Source: Stramenopiles sp. TOSAG23-6
Taxonomy: Eukaryota; Sar
Direction: 5' to 3'
NCBI GenBank assembly: GCA_900128565.1
Contig: LT636115.1
Coordinates: 1-15,450 of the forward strand
DNA: 15,450 nucleotides
Part shown: in pieces, positions 6,070 through 14,669 of the stretch
Position numbering within the stretch: the stretch's first letter is position 1
How the letters are laid out: each line of letters opens with the position of its first letter
Program-made: the position numbers and the translations under genes
The notes under the pieces: model-generated
The model's database searches: none
What the model was told of the DNA's origin: nothing
Seen by the model: only the letters and a program-made list of their open reading frames with translations

Positions 6070-8198
6070 ATGTCAGAGTTACAGTTTATAGTAGATGCGC
6101 TCAACAAGCCGCCCTTTAACGCTGGTTTGTCACTAGTAACTTTTGATGAGAAGAGTCCGTTTGAGTTGCTGGAAACTCTTCAAATGGTTCTAGTTTATCT
6201 AGATAACACAACACATGATGTTGATATCCGCGATGAGCCTCGAGATAGTACATGCTCTCGTATAATGCAATTTTTACACCTCTTGAAGTACAAGTTTCCT
6301 CCAGGTAGAATTGAAGAGTTCAAACAATGTGTTATGAAAAGTAATCGTAACGTCATTTATCCAATGTTGTCGTGGATGTTACAACGACTGGCGCCATTAA
6401 AAAAGCGAGCATATTTGGCTCGATTTCTAATAAACGTAGAAGTCCCTTCCGAATTTTTTCAAGATGAAGAAATCAAAGCGGTACATACACATTACAAGCA
6501 ACTACAAAAACAATTTAAAGAAACCCACAAACAAGTGGACAAACTTCGTTCAAACAATCTTGCACCACAAGAACTCAAGAAAGAGATATCTCAACTTGAA
6601 GAAGAACGTCAACAATTAAAGGATAAAATTTCCCGAAATCAGCGAAAGATGCAATCAAAGGAAGGATTTCAAGAATTACTTGATGTGACAAGTGCTCTAC
6701 GTAGAGAGCAAGAAGAGGAAACAAAATTGCATGAAAGAATGCAAGAGCAGGAACATTTACTGTCGAAGGCCGAGGCTGAATATATGTATGTTTTAATTTT
6801 TTTCAAATTCGTTTTTTTTTTCGTACGAAATTTTGTACCTAACGATTTTTTCAACGGGAACTTCAAGAACTTCGTGAAAGTAACAAAGAACGCATGTCCG
6901 CAGAAGATATGCTCAATGATTTAGAGAGGGAGGTTGCTGAAAGTCGAGCTCTTGTCAAGGAAACTCTTCCAAGACAAATGGCACAACAAACTGAAAAACT
7001 GCGGAGACTTCAGAATGTCATGTCTGAACAGCCAAGAAGTGAAGAAGATGTTCGTCATTTAGAAGCTGAATGTATGTCAACTGAGCAAGATATATCTGAA
7101 CTTAGAAGACAAATATCAAACCAACAAGCAAAATTAGGTGATGATAAATTAGGCATATTTCGTCAACAAGCTGCGTTAGTGGAGCGTAAACTTAAAACAA
7201 AGGAAAAAGAGTGTGAAGATGCTGAAGTTGAAGCTGCGGAACTGCAGACAAAGCTACAAGACAAGGAAGCTATTTTATCGGAGTTAACAGGACCAAAATT
7301 TATGAAACGTGAAGAGTTCAAAAAGTACGCAACTGAATTGAGATCAAAGACAAATAAATATAAAAAGTTGAAAAAAGAAATCGCAGTTATTGCTGCTGAA
7401 ACCGTTACCCTAGACAGAACTGAACAACTTTTACGCAGCCGTGACGAAAATGTTCAAGAATTGCTCGCCAAAATTGAAAAAGAAAAAGGTGTTTCTGGAT
7501 ATATGACTACACAGGATGAATTAGCAAAAGTTTCACAGTTGAAGTCAGCAACAGATCAAGTGAAAGGAAAGACCTTGGAAGAGATTTCAAAAATTGTTTC
7601 AGATATAAATTCTTCGTTGAAGAAACGCAAAGTTCAATTACAACCACAAATTAAGAAATTAAGAGCTGTGCGAAAAGGATTTCGAGAATTAGAGCAAGTT
7701 TATCTACAGAAGAAAGCAACATATGATAATACTGCTGTTGGTCTTGAGAGTAGTAGATTGAAACTAGAGAAACAATGTGCAATTCTTCAAGAAGAAACCG
7801 TACAAGAAGAAAGTCGATATCATCATCTTCAATGTCTTATTGCTGTTGCTTCCTTTCGAATGGAGAGAGTGAAGCAAGAAGAAAAGTTCGCTAAAGGTAA
7901 TGGAAAATTATTACGTGATTTCAAAAACTACACCGAACTATACAATCATAAATTATCATCTCAGGCTTCTATGAGCAAGGAACTACACAAAAGACAGAAA
8001 GAAATAAAAGAGAATGCTTTGGGAAATATGAAGCAAAAAGGAATGTTTGAAGATCTCAGAAAGTTATTAGAAGCAAAAAAGCAAATTGCATTGGATCAGA
8101 AGAATGAGTCAAAGAAAGATGATGTAGATGATGATATTGATATGTTAACTAACATGGGGACAATAGTTGATGGTGCAAATGTAATGACTATCGAATAA
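6070..8198 (+). CDS. IFT81: Intraflagellar transport protein 81 (two exons)
   Basis: IFT81 is a subunit of the IFT-B core that pairs with IFT74 and helps carry tubulin into growing cilia. The N-terminal calponin-homology-like domain (about 1-125) starts MSELQFIVDALNKPPFN and includes VIYPMLSWMLQRLAPLKKRAYLARFLINVEVPSEFFQDEE, a stretch strongly conserved in animals and algae. The rest is coiled coil, with the family landmarks EFKKYATELRSK, TQDELAKVSQLKS, GLESSRLKLEKQ, QEESRYHHLQC and NMKQKGMFEDLRKLLE. Exon 1 is 6070-6785. Exon 2 ends at 8198 and begins near 6851 if the coiled coil is continuous (about 687 aa), or at 6881 if only a canonical AG is allowed (about 677 aa). Human IFT81 is 676 aa. 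The start ATG at 6070 aligns with the family start. It converges on the CAP-DUF4201 gene with a 147-bp gap. Confidence 0.96.
6786..6850 (+). other. Intron of IFT81, introner-like; 3' end uncertain (6850 or 6880)
   Basis: The donor GTATGT at 6786 is followed by T-rich sequence, CAAATTCG, more T, then TACGAAATTTTGTAC and a textbook branch site CTAAC (6839-6843). Without removal, the frame runs into unrelated sequence and stops at 6924. Its first 53 nt match the ECH1 intron at 15398 with four mismatches. There is no AG anywhere between the donor and 6865. The first AG (6866-6867) gives a frameshift and stop. The next (6879-6880) is in frame but removes codons reading QRELQELRES, which fit the coiled coil. 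Confidence 0.8.
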
Positions 8199-8345
8199 GT
8201 AGTTATTATGGATATGTTTACTAATATCAGAACTCGCAAGGGTGATTAGAGCTTATACTATACAAGTAGAGCATCGTATATGAAAGAAAACGGCAATAAT
8301 AAAACAAAAGTAACTACACAGCATTTTATCAATGAATTTTAAATT
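8199..8345. other. Convergent spacer between IFT81 and the CAP-DUF4201 gene
   Basis: These 147 bp of AT-rich sequence sit between two convergent stop codons. An AATAAAA at about 8295-8301 could serve as the plus-strand poly(A) signal for IFT81. Nothing else is seen. Confidence 0.5.
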
Positions 8346-10589
8346 TTATCGAACCAAAATCTCATATTTTTCCTTCAATTGTGCCACTTCTTTTTCCAAC
8401 AATTGTATTGTATGTTTTCGTTTTGAAAAATCCTTAATCAGAGACTTTGATCCAGAAAAACCACCACCCGTAGATTTCTTCTGAATTAACTTTTCACGAA
8501 TAATGTCACGTTCTTTCTTAAATTTAGTTAACTTTTCGCGTTCTAATATAACACTACCTTCAAGTGATTCATTTTCCTTAAGAAACTGATCCTTTTTAGC
8601 ATTCACAAATTGCAACTTCTCCTTCACATGCGATAAATGCTGAACACTCAATGAAATCTTGCTCTTAAATTTGAGTACCTCTTCAATTCTTTCTTCAATT
8701 TTTTCATTTAATGTTTGATTTTCAATTTTAAGTTGTTCAAAGTCAATCATGTGTAGTCCTTCAGCTAATTGTTCTTTTTCTTTCAGATCTCTACCTAACT
8801 TTTGTAATTGCATTCTGTACTTAATATTTGTAATTCTTACTTTTTCCATTTCAGAGTCCTTGCGCTGCTCTGCCAGTTCAAATTGCCGTATTATTTTTCG
8901 AGGGATAGTTTTACCAGTTCGCGAGTTTTCAGCAGCTTTTGCAATTTCTCGTTTAAAATCAGCAAATGATTCAGATATTTCTGTAGCTTTACCTTGTTTG
9001 TCATCAAGGCGAGCTTGAAGCTCCATTGCTTGTCGATTAAATGTATCTCTAATCTCATCTAATTCCTTTAAAGAGTCACACCAAATACTTAATTGTTTCA
9101 AATACCTTCTTTCCAATTCCATTGCGGATGATGTTGTTTCTGCAGCACCTCCATTTGAATTCAAAAGTTGTCTCCTTTTAAGAGTTAAAAGAGCGTGTCC
9201 ACTTAATAAAGCATTTTCTTCTTCTAACCTTTGAAGGTCACGATCAATATTCGGTTTCTGTCTTGCTTTCTTTTGTAGCGGATCTATGTACGTCTCGTCC
9301 TCAACTACGTTTTCATCTCGGGCTTTTTGCGCAGATATTTTCATTGTACTAGCTCCTACTGCTTCAGTAGCTTCAATTTCTGGTACCCATATTTGCGTAC
9401 GGACAAGAAGGTGTGCCCCCGTAGCAATAGGTACTGGAAGTATTACATCGTAGCCAGGCAATATATCACCAAAAGCGAGTGCAACCTGAGTTACCACAAC
9501 ATCACCTGCAACTGCTTTACCTTTTCTTTGACTTATAAAAACATCATTGACATGACCCTCTTCTACAGTATTCGGTGCAAGTGATACTGGTAATAATTCA
9601 AATCCTTCATTTGCTTCCTCTAATGATGATAACTGTACTTCAAGTAGTGGCAATTGATCTATTTCTTTCTCAAATGCAACCAATACTCCAAAATTCTCAT
9701 TGCTGCCTGACACCCGAGTTACGGTACCAGGCGGTGGAAGTACTGATTCGTCTTCTTCTGATTTTATAACCCATAAACCTGTTATAGGTGGTTCGGAGTA
9801 CCGACCTTTATTATGGTCAAGTACTATAGTATTTCCTATGAAGCCAAAATCACCTGGTAAAGTAAAAGTTTCCATGTCAGAAGGTTTGCTTCGTGGAATT
9901 TGTGTAGCTTTCCAGTCTGCAACATAAATAACGAGAGTGTATACCCCAGGTTTAAGCATAGATTCATCAAATTCAAGAGTAAATGCCCATTTACAACTAT
10001 CGCTATCACTACTTTGTATCTTCCAAGGTGGAATAGATACTATTTCTTTGCCCAAGGCAGCCTCTTTGCCTACTATTTGAAGAGTTCTAGCTTCACTAGG
10101 TGTTAGTGTAGAGTCAGCTCGTGAATCATAGAACAAAGAAGCTCCATATGGTTTGAATACATCACCCATTGTCTGTAATGCCACGGTTGTCCCATCCTTG
10201 TACCAATTCTCATCGATTTGATTCACGACAAGCTCTTGGCAAAGGTAAACTTCCGAGTATCGCATTCGACCTTTCCCAGTTGCAAACCCAATACCAACAT
10301 GTGTGACGTGTGGTGAGAGTGCGTTATCTTCTTCAACAATGCGTTCAATTTCGACACCTTCATCATTACCTCCAATGTTTTCACTTACAAAGCCATTGCA
10401 GTTTCTATATCGCTCGGATGCTCGAGAACCAGTCATATTCCAGGAACTAAGTGCGTTAAATTTCACCATGGCTTCACAGTGTTCAGTAGCGCAAGTAGAC
10501 GCCGTTTCGTCTAGTTTCACTGGTTTCAAAGATGCTGCTTTACGAAGCATATTAATTTCTCCCAAAATGCGTTTGCGTACATCACTCAT
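8346..10589 (-). CDS. CAP/SCP-domain protein fused to CCDC96/CCDC113-type (DUF4201) axonemal coiled coil
   Basis: One uninterrupted frame of 747 residues carries two unrelated modules. Residues 1-122 form a CAP (SCP/PR-1) domain: RKRILGEINMLRK, LKPVKLDETASTCATEHCEAM, SENIGG and THVGIGFATG follow the family order. The usual metal-site histidines are only partly kept, and there is no signal peptide. Residues about 125-410 are beta-rich with repeated Ig-like character and no family I recognise. From about 450 to the end it is coiled coil, and 565-745 match DUF4201, with the hallmark EGLHMIDFEQLKIENQTLNE (610-629) followed by HVKEKLQFV. In cilia, CCDC96 (FAP184) and CCDC113 (FAP263) form a complex linking radial spoke 3 to the nexin-dynein regulatory complex, so an axonemal role is inferred. 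The start is the ATG at 10589, right before the CAP helix; upstream only a TTG extends it. It is divergent from the kinesin gene and convergent with IFT81. Confidence 0.9.
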   Translation of the reverse strand: MSDVRKRILGEINMLRKAASLKPVKLDETASTCATEHCEAMVKFNALSSWNMTGSRASERYRNCNGFVSENIGGNDEGVEIERIVEEDNALSPHVTHVGIGFATGKGRMRYSEVYLCQELVVNQIDENWYKDGTTVALQTMGDVFKPYGASLFYDSRADSTLTPSEARTLQIVGKEAALGKEIVSIPPWKIQSSDSDSCKWAFTLEFDESMLKPGVYTLVIYVADWKATQIPRSKPSDMETFTLPGDFGFIGNTIVLDHNKGRYSEPPITGLWVIKSEEDESVLPPPGTVTRVSGSNENFGVLVAFEKEIDQLPLLEVQLSSLEEANEGFELLPVSLAPNTVEEGHVNDVFISQRKGKAVAGDVVVTQVALAFGDILPGYDVILPVPIATGAHLLVRTQIWVPEIEATEAVGASTMKISAQKARDENVVEDETYIDPLQKKARQKPNIDRDLQRLEEENALLSGHALLTLKRRQLLNSNGGAAETTSSAMELERRYLKQLSIWCDSLKELDEIRDTFNRQAMELQARLDDKQGKATEISESFADFKREIAKAAENSRTGKTIPRKIIRQFELAEQRKDSEMEKVRITNIKYRMQLQKLGRDLKEKEQLAEGLHMIDFEQLKIENQTLNEKIEERIEEVLKFKSKISLSVQHLSHVKEKLQFVNAKKDQFLKENESLEGSVILEREKLTKFKKERDIIREKLIQKKSTGGGFSGSKSLIKDFSKRKHTIQLLEKEVAQLKEKYEILVR

Positions 10590-10836
10590 CTTTGATATTT
10601 TTGCTTCCGCAAGAAACTTAAGTTTATTGTTATTTTTGCTGACGTAATCTACAGCACATATACTACTATCAATAAAAAAGAAACGCTTCAATTCCGTAAC
10701 GGTAACGGTAACGCACAATCTTCTGTAGTAGTAGATACAAAAGATATGACATTATATTTGAGTACAGCAATCATAAACAATTAACTAAGAACATATTGAT
10801 AATATCTCACACTGAAGAATAAATTAAGCACAAAAG
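10590..10836. promoter_or_regulatory. Bidirectional promoter region between CAP-DUF4201 and kinesin genes
   Basis: The two start codons are 247 bp apart and point away from each other, so both promoters lie here. Notable content: three exact tandem GTAACG hexamers (10696-10713), which create repeated TAACGG sites resembling Myb-type recognition sequences, and a GTAGTAGTAG run at about 10726-10735. The region is otherwise AT-rich. Confidence 0.55.
10696..10713. repeat. Three tandem GTAACG hexamers
   Basis: Three perfect copies (10696-10701, 10702-10707, 10708-10713) lie in the shared promoter about 107 bp from the CAP-DUF4201 start and 124 bp from the kinesin start. The core TAACGGT also occurs, inverted, 111 bp upstream of the IFT81 start (5953-5959). 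Confidence 0.85.
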
Positions 10837-13800
10837 ATGTCGGTATCTATTAAAGTATCCGTTCGTTGTCGTCCGTTTACAATCGACGACAAGCTTGGTG
10901 TGCAAATGCTTCAGTTGGACGAAAATAATGGCGAAATTAATCTCATTAATTCGTCTTACTCGACGAATAGATTTGGTTTTACGTATTCATGGTGGTCTGC
11001 ATATGGTTGGAAGCGTCATTGTAAATCAAACGAAGATATTGCAGAAGACATGAAGTTGACAAATCAAATAGATTGTTATAAGGCATGTGGGCTAAAAGTA
11101 AAAGCTGATTTGTACGACGGTAATGCCGTTGTGCTCTTTGCATATGGACTTTCTGGTTCTGGAAAAACGTTCACTGTATTCGGCCCAGATGACCCTGCGG
11201 CTGATGTCGCATGGTTTAAACATGAAGATCCACATGATTTATGGGGAATTTTTCCACGTTTGGGTCATGAAATTTTTCAAGATATAAAAGACGGTTGGAA
11301 AGTTAAACTAAAATATTTTCAAAATATTGTGGATGTGGTGCGTGATCTTATGGATCCTGTAGGTAAAGAGCAAACATATAAATCAGGTATGGGGAAAGAT
11401 CCTGATGGATTTATGGATGTGAAATGGGCTCGTCAAAAAGTACTTGCAGACTGGGCTGATCTTCGTCAAACTTTTCAAACTGCTAATGGTCGTAAAGCTA
11501 TTGCTCCGACACAATTCAACCACCAATCTACGCGTGGTCATTGTATTATGGTTCTTGAAGTAGAAATGCCAAAGCCGAGTGACCCATCTACAAAGCAAAG
11601 GGGCCGTGTGTATGTTTGTGATTTGGCAGGAACAGAACCAGCAGGTGACATTGTCTTTGCCAAGTATAAAACGAAGAAATATCCAGATGGTACAGTTGAA
11701 CACAAATTCATCGGTGCACATAAAGATAAGAAAAAGACAAAGGAGTTACAAGATCAGGGGAAAAAAATTAATCTTTCTTTATCAGAAATGGCACAGTTCT
11801 TCATGAAAATGGCTCAAGCGATAAAAAAGAAACAATTAAAACCTGGGAAATCTATTCCAGGTTGTAATTCTTATTTCCTTTGTAAATTTCTAAAAGATAC
11901 TATGCTTCAAGCAAGGACATATCTATTTTGTGCAATTCGTCCAGAGTGTAAATATCATCCATATACATTTTCTACTTTAGGGTTTGCAAAGAATGCTAGT
12001 GTAATCAAGTTATCACCTAAAAAGGCTACTGTGGCTTGTTCGCCTGCTGAGAGAAAAATGATGAAAGAACTTGAAAAGATGAAGCAAATGATGGCCGCAA
12101 TGTCTGAGGAAAATGAAAAACTACAAAAGAGTGGCGGTGGCGGCGGTGGTGATGATAGTGCAGAGGTTGCCCGACTTCGTGAAGAACTAGCAGCAGCAAA
12201 GAGAGAAAAGGAAGAAGATGAAGCTCGACTTGCAGAGATGCAAAAGAATTTAGACAAAGCTAAAGCTCAGCGTGCATCTGCAAACACAACAGTCACTGAT
12301 CTTCAGGCTAAACTTGCGAAAGCGGAAGCTGCTGGTGAAAGTGAAAAGGTAAAAGCCCTCGAAGCAGAACTTGCAGAAGCGAAGCAAAAGTATGAGGAGG
12401 AGACAAATGAAGTGAATAAAGCCAAAGAAGAACTCTCAGCTGCTGAAACTAAAGAAAGCGGTGGTGCAGATGTAGCTAAACTTGAAGCTATGCTTGAGAA
12501 AGAAAAGGCATTGGCTGAAGAAGCAGCAGCAGCTAATGCAAAAGCTCATAAAGCCGATGCTGCAATGCAGGCAGCTCAAGCCCAAGCAGCAGAAACCCAG
12601 CGAAAAATGGAAGAGATGCAAAAAGCTTTTGAGGAAAAGCAAAACGAACTTCGTAACCAAATGAATGCCGAGGATCCAAATGCTGCAGAGCGTGTTGAGC
12701 GTGAACGCAAACAAAAGCAGAAAAGGGAGGAATATGCTGCCCGTGGAATTGGCATGGTTGCATTTGAGCCAGAAGAGTCGGAGCCTCATTTTGTTAATCT
12801 AGATGAAGATGAATACAGAAGTGAGCGCTTTATTTTCTGGTTAAAAAAAGATGAAAATGTATTTGGACCAGGTGGTGATGTGCGCCCCTTTTCTGTTAAT
12901 ACTGTTCAAGGTCATTGCACAGTGAAGAGAAAGGGTAAAAAGTGGACATTGGTTGGAGGTGCTGGTGCAACATATTTGAATGGTAAAACAGTACCTAAAG
13001 GAAAGTCAAAGTCGATTAAAGCATGGGATCGTGTTGTCATTGGAGGTGATGTCTTACAATTTGTTATCCCTGGAGTTGCTCCAAATGACAATAAATTCCC
13101 AGCCGAAGTTGCTATTGGTGAATACCAATCAGCGTTATCCGAAGAGCGCCGTAAAAAGTCAGGAGTGAGTGCAGAACAAGAGGAAAATCTATTAGCAAGA
13201 CTTGCTCAGTTTGAAGAGGAAAAGAAACAATGGGAGGCAAAGATGAAAGCTGGGCGAGGGAAACTAAGTGTTGAGGAAGAAAATGCATTACGTGAAGAAG
13301 ATCGTAAACGCAGGAAGCAAATGGAGAAATTGCAAATGCAAGTTATGAATGGACAAATTATACAATTATTACCAAAGTTAAAGGAATTGAAAATTTTGAC
13401 TGATACGATGGATCGCGGTTATCTTTCTTTTGAGGCAAAGCTTTTACAATCACATACAAATTCTGGAAAACTTGAATTAAAGGTAAAAGTACATAATGGT
13501 AATACACATGAAGATACTTTGATTGATACTTTTGAGCTTGACAAGGCTTATAATGTATTGAAGGAAGAACATCGTAATCTTTCAATTGCAGTTGAAAATG
13601 GCAGAGACTATACAGTTGAGTTACACCATGATCCTGTACAATTACTATTTGATAATACATTTCATTTGGGTACTTCAATAATATTTCCAGAGTTTTTATT
13701 GGGTTATATGTTGGGCACAGATGAGGAAGAAGATGAGCAGTTTGTGGATATTAAGAATTCTATGGCACTTTCAAAACATATTGGTAAATTGGAGGTTATT

Positions 13801-14367
13801 TGGATACCAATGGAACCCGATGACATTTATGGTGAAGGAGAAGAACTAGAAGTTTATGTCGAAGATACTGAAGATTTAATTGGAAAACCATGGACATATA
13901 AATTAATGATTCGAAATGCATCAGGCCTTCCAATAACTGCTGATGTATCTTTTGTACAATATGATTTCTTTGGTGAATTGTTCACAACAGAAACAATCAC
14001 GGAGGAAACTGATAATCCCATCTTCAATTACACGTATATACATCATTTAGATGCAGTTACAGATGAATTTATTCAATGGTTGAAAAAACCGATGGAATTT
14101 CATTTACATGTATCACCTGTAGTAAAAGATACTGGAGATGAGATTAGTTCAAAAAATCCACATGTGCATGCTACATTGAGTGGGAAAGTTTCGTCATTTG
14201 CTACAAAATCAGAACTAATCAAAAAGATTAGTAAATTAGAAAATACGAAAACAAAATTGGAAAAGAAATTGTCTTTGTGTGCACAAGAACTGGACCAATA
14301 CAGATCAGGAAAAAAACCAAAAAAAATAGCTGGAGATATTTCAAAAGAGAAACTACTTCAAAAGTGA
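10837..14367 (+). CDS. Divergent kinesin-3-like motor with FHA and C2-like domains
   Basis: This is a single 1176-codon ORF. The motor domain (about 1-395) starts VSIKVSVRCRPF and has the P-loop GLSGSGKT (104-111), a switch I-like NHQSTRGH (228-235), a switch II DLAGTE (262-267), INLSLSEMAQ (311-320) and the closing STLGFAKNASVIKLSP. It differs from ordinary kinesins in the P-loop (usual GQTGSGKT), in switch I (usual NxxSSRSH), and in lacking RxxxTGA after DLAGTE, where a lysine-rich insert of about 20 extra residues sits. A Gly-rich linker (432-437) and long Ala/Glu-rich coiled coil follow to about 640. Then come an FHA domain (about 650-748, with NTVQGHCTVKRKGKKW), more coiled coil (about 770-860), and a C2-like region (about 1020-1120, with GELFTTETITEETDNPIFNY) as in kinesin-3 tails. 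The motor-FHA-C2 order suggests kinesin-3. A role in flagellar or vesicle transport is inferred. The start ATG at 10837 begins the motor domain directly. Confidence 0.9.
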   Translation: MSVSIKVSVRCRPFTIDDKLGVQMLQLDENNGEINLINSSYSTNRFGFTYSWWSAYGWKRHCKSNEDIAEDMKLTNQIDCYKACGLKVKADLYDGNAVVLFAYGLSGSGKTFTVFGPDDPAADVAWFKHEDPHDLWGIFPRLGHEIFQDIKDGWKVKLKYFQNIVDVVRDLMDPVGKEQTYKSGMGKDPDGFMDVKWARQKVLADWADLRQTFQTANGRKAIAPTQFNHQSTRGHCIMVLEVEMPKPSDPSTKQRGRVYVCDLAGTEPAGDIVFAKYKTKKYPDGTVEHKFIGAHKDKKKTKELQDQGKKINLSLSEMAQFFMKMAQAIKKKQLKPGKSIPGCNSYFLCKFLKDTMLQARTYLFCAIRPECKYHPYTFSTLGFAKNASVIKLSPKKATVACSPAERKMMKELEKMKQMMAAMSEENEKLQKSGGGGGGDDSAEVARLREELAAAKREKEEDEARLAEMQKNLDKAKAQRASANTTVTDLQAKLAKAEAAGESEKVKALEAELAEAKQKYEEETNEVNKAKEELSAAETKESGGADVAKLEAMLEKEKALAEEAAAANAKAHKADAAMQAAQAQAAETQRKMEEMQKAFEEKQNELRNQMNAEDPNAAERVERERKQKQKREEYAARGIGMVAFEPEESEPHFVNLDEDEYRSERFIFWLKKDENVFGPGGDVRPFSVNTVQGHCTVKRKGKKWTLVGGAGATYLNGKTVPKGKSKSIKAWDRVVIGGDVLQFVIPGVAPNDNKFPAEVAIGEYQSALSEERRKKSGVSAEQEENLLARLAQFEEEKKQWEAKMKAGRGKLSVEEENALREEDRKRRKQMEKLQMQVMNGQIIQLLPKLKELKILTDTMDRGYLSFEAKLLQSHTNSGKLELKVKVHNGNTHEDTLIDTFELDKAYNVLKEEHRNLSIAVENGRDYTVELHHDPVQLLFDNTFHLGTSIIFPEFLLGYMLGTDEEEDEQFVDIKNSMALSKHIGKLEVIWIPMEPDDIYGEGEELEVYVEDTEDLIGKPWTYKLMIRNASGLPITADVSFVQYDFFGELFTTETITEETDNPIFNYTYIHHLDAVTDEFIQWLKKPMEFHLHVSPVVKDTGDEISSKNPHVHATLSGKVSSFATKSELIKKISKLENTKTKLEKKLSLCAQELDQYRSGKKPKKIAGDISKEKLLQK

Positions 14368-14669
14368 AACTATTAGGTAGTGTTTGGTTCTACCAATTAT
14401 TTTGGAATCAAAAAATGGAAAAGTTTGCAAAATTTCCTTTTGATTATTATTATGACATAAAATTTGATCTTCCTTTATCTTTTGCAAAATTTCAATTTTT
14501 TTCTCTTTTTTTTTTTTTATAATCTCAAATCGCAATGATCAACAACCCTAACCCTAGGCTAGCGAATTATCGCTGTCAAAAAACAGAACACAAACGAATC
14601 ATCATCAATCAAGAGATGTATCATATTTTTTTATCTCAATATTAACAGTTGATAATTAAATTCTGCATC
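14368..14669. other. Intergenic region between kinesin and ECH1 genes
   Basis: These 302 bp hold the kinesin 3' end, a long T tract (about 14495-14519), a two-unit telomere-like motif AACCCTAACCCTAG (14543-14556), and the presumed ECH1 promoter. I see no ORF that I can support on either strand. Confidence 0.5.

Noticed and set aside
10590-10718. Upstream extension of the CAP-DUF4201 ORF by 43 codons, which might look like a signal peptide
   Set aside because: It begins with TTG and would run through the tandem GTAACG promoter repeat; the first ATG is at 10589, directly before the CAP helix.
12436-12789. Minus-strand Cys/Phe-rich ORFs inside the kinesin gene
   Set aside because: They are antisense of Ala/Glu/Lys-rich coiled-coil codons, a common shadow effect.
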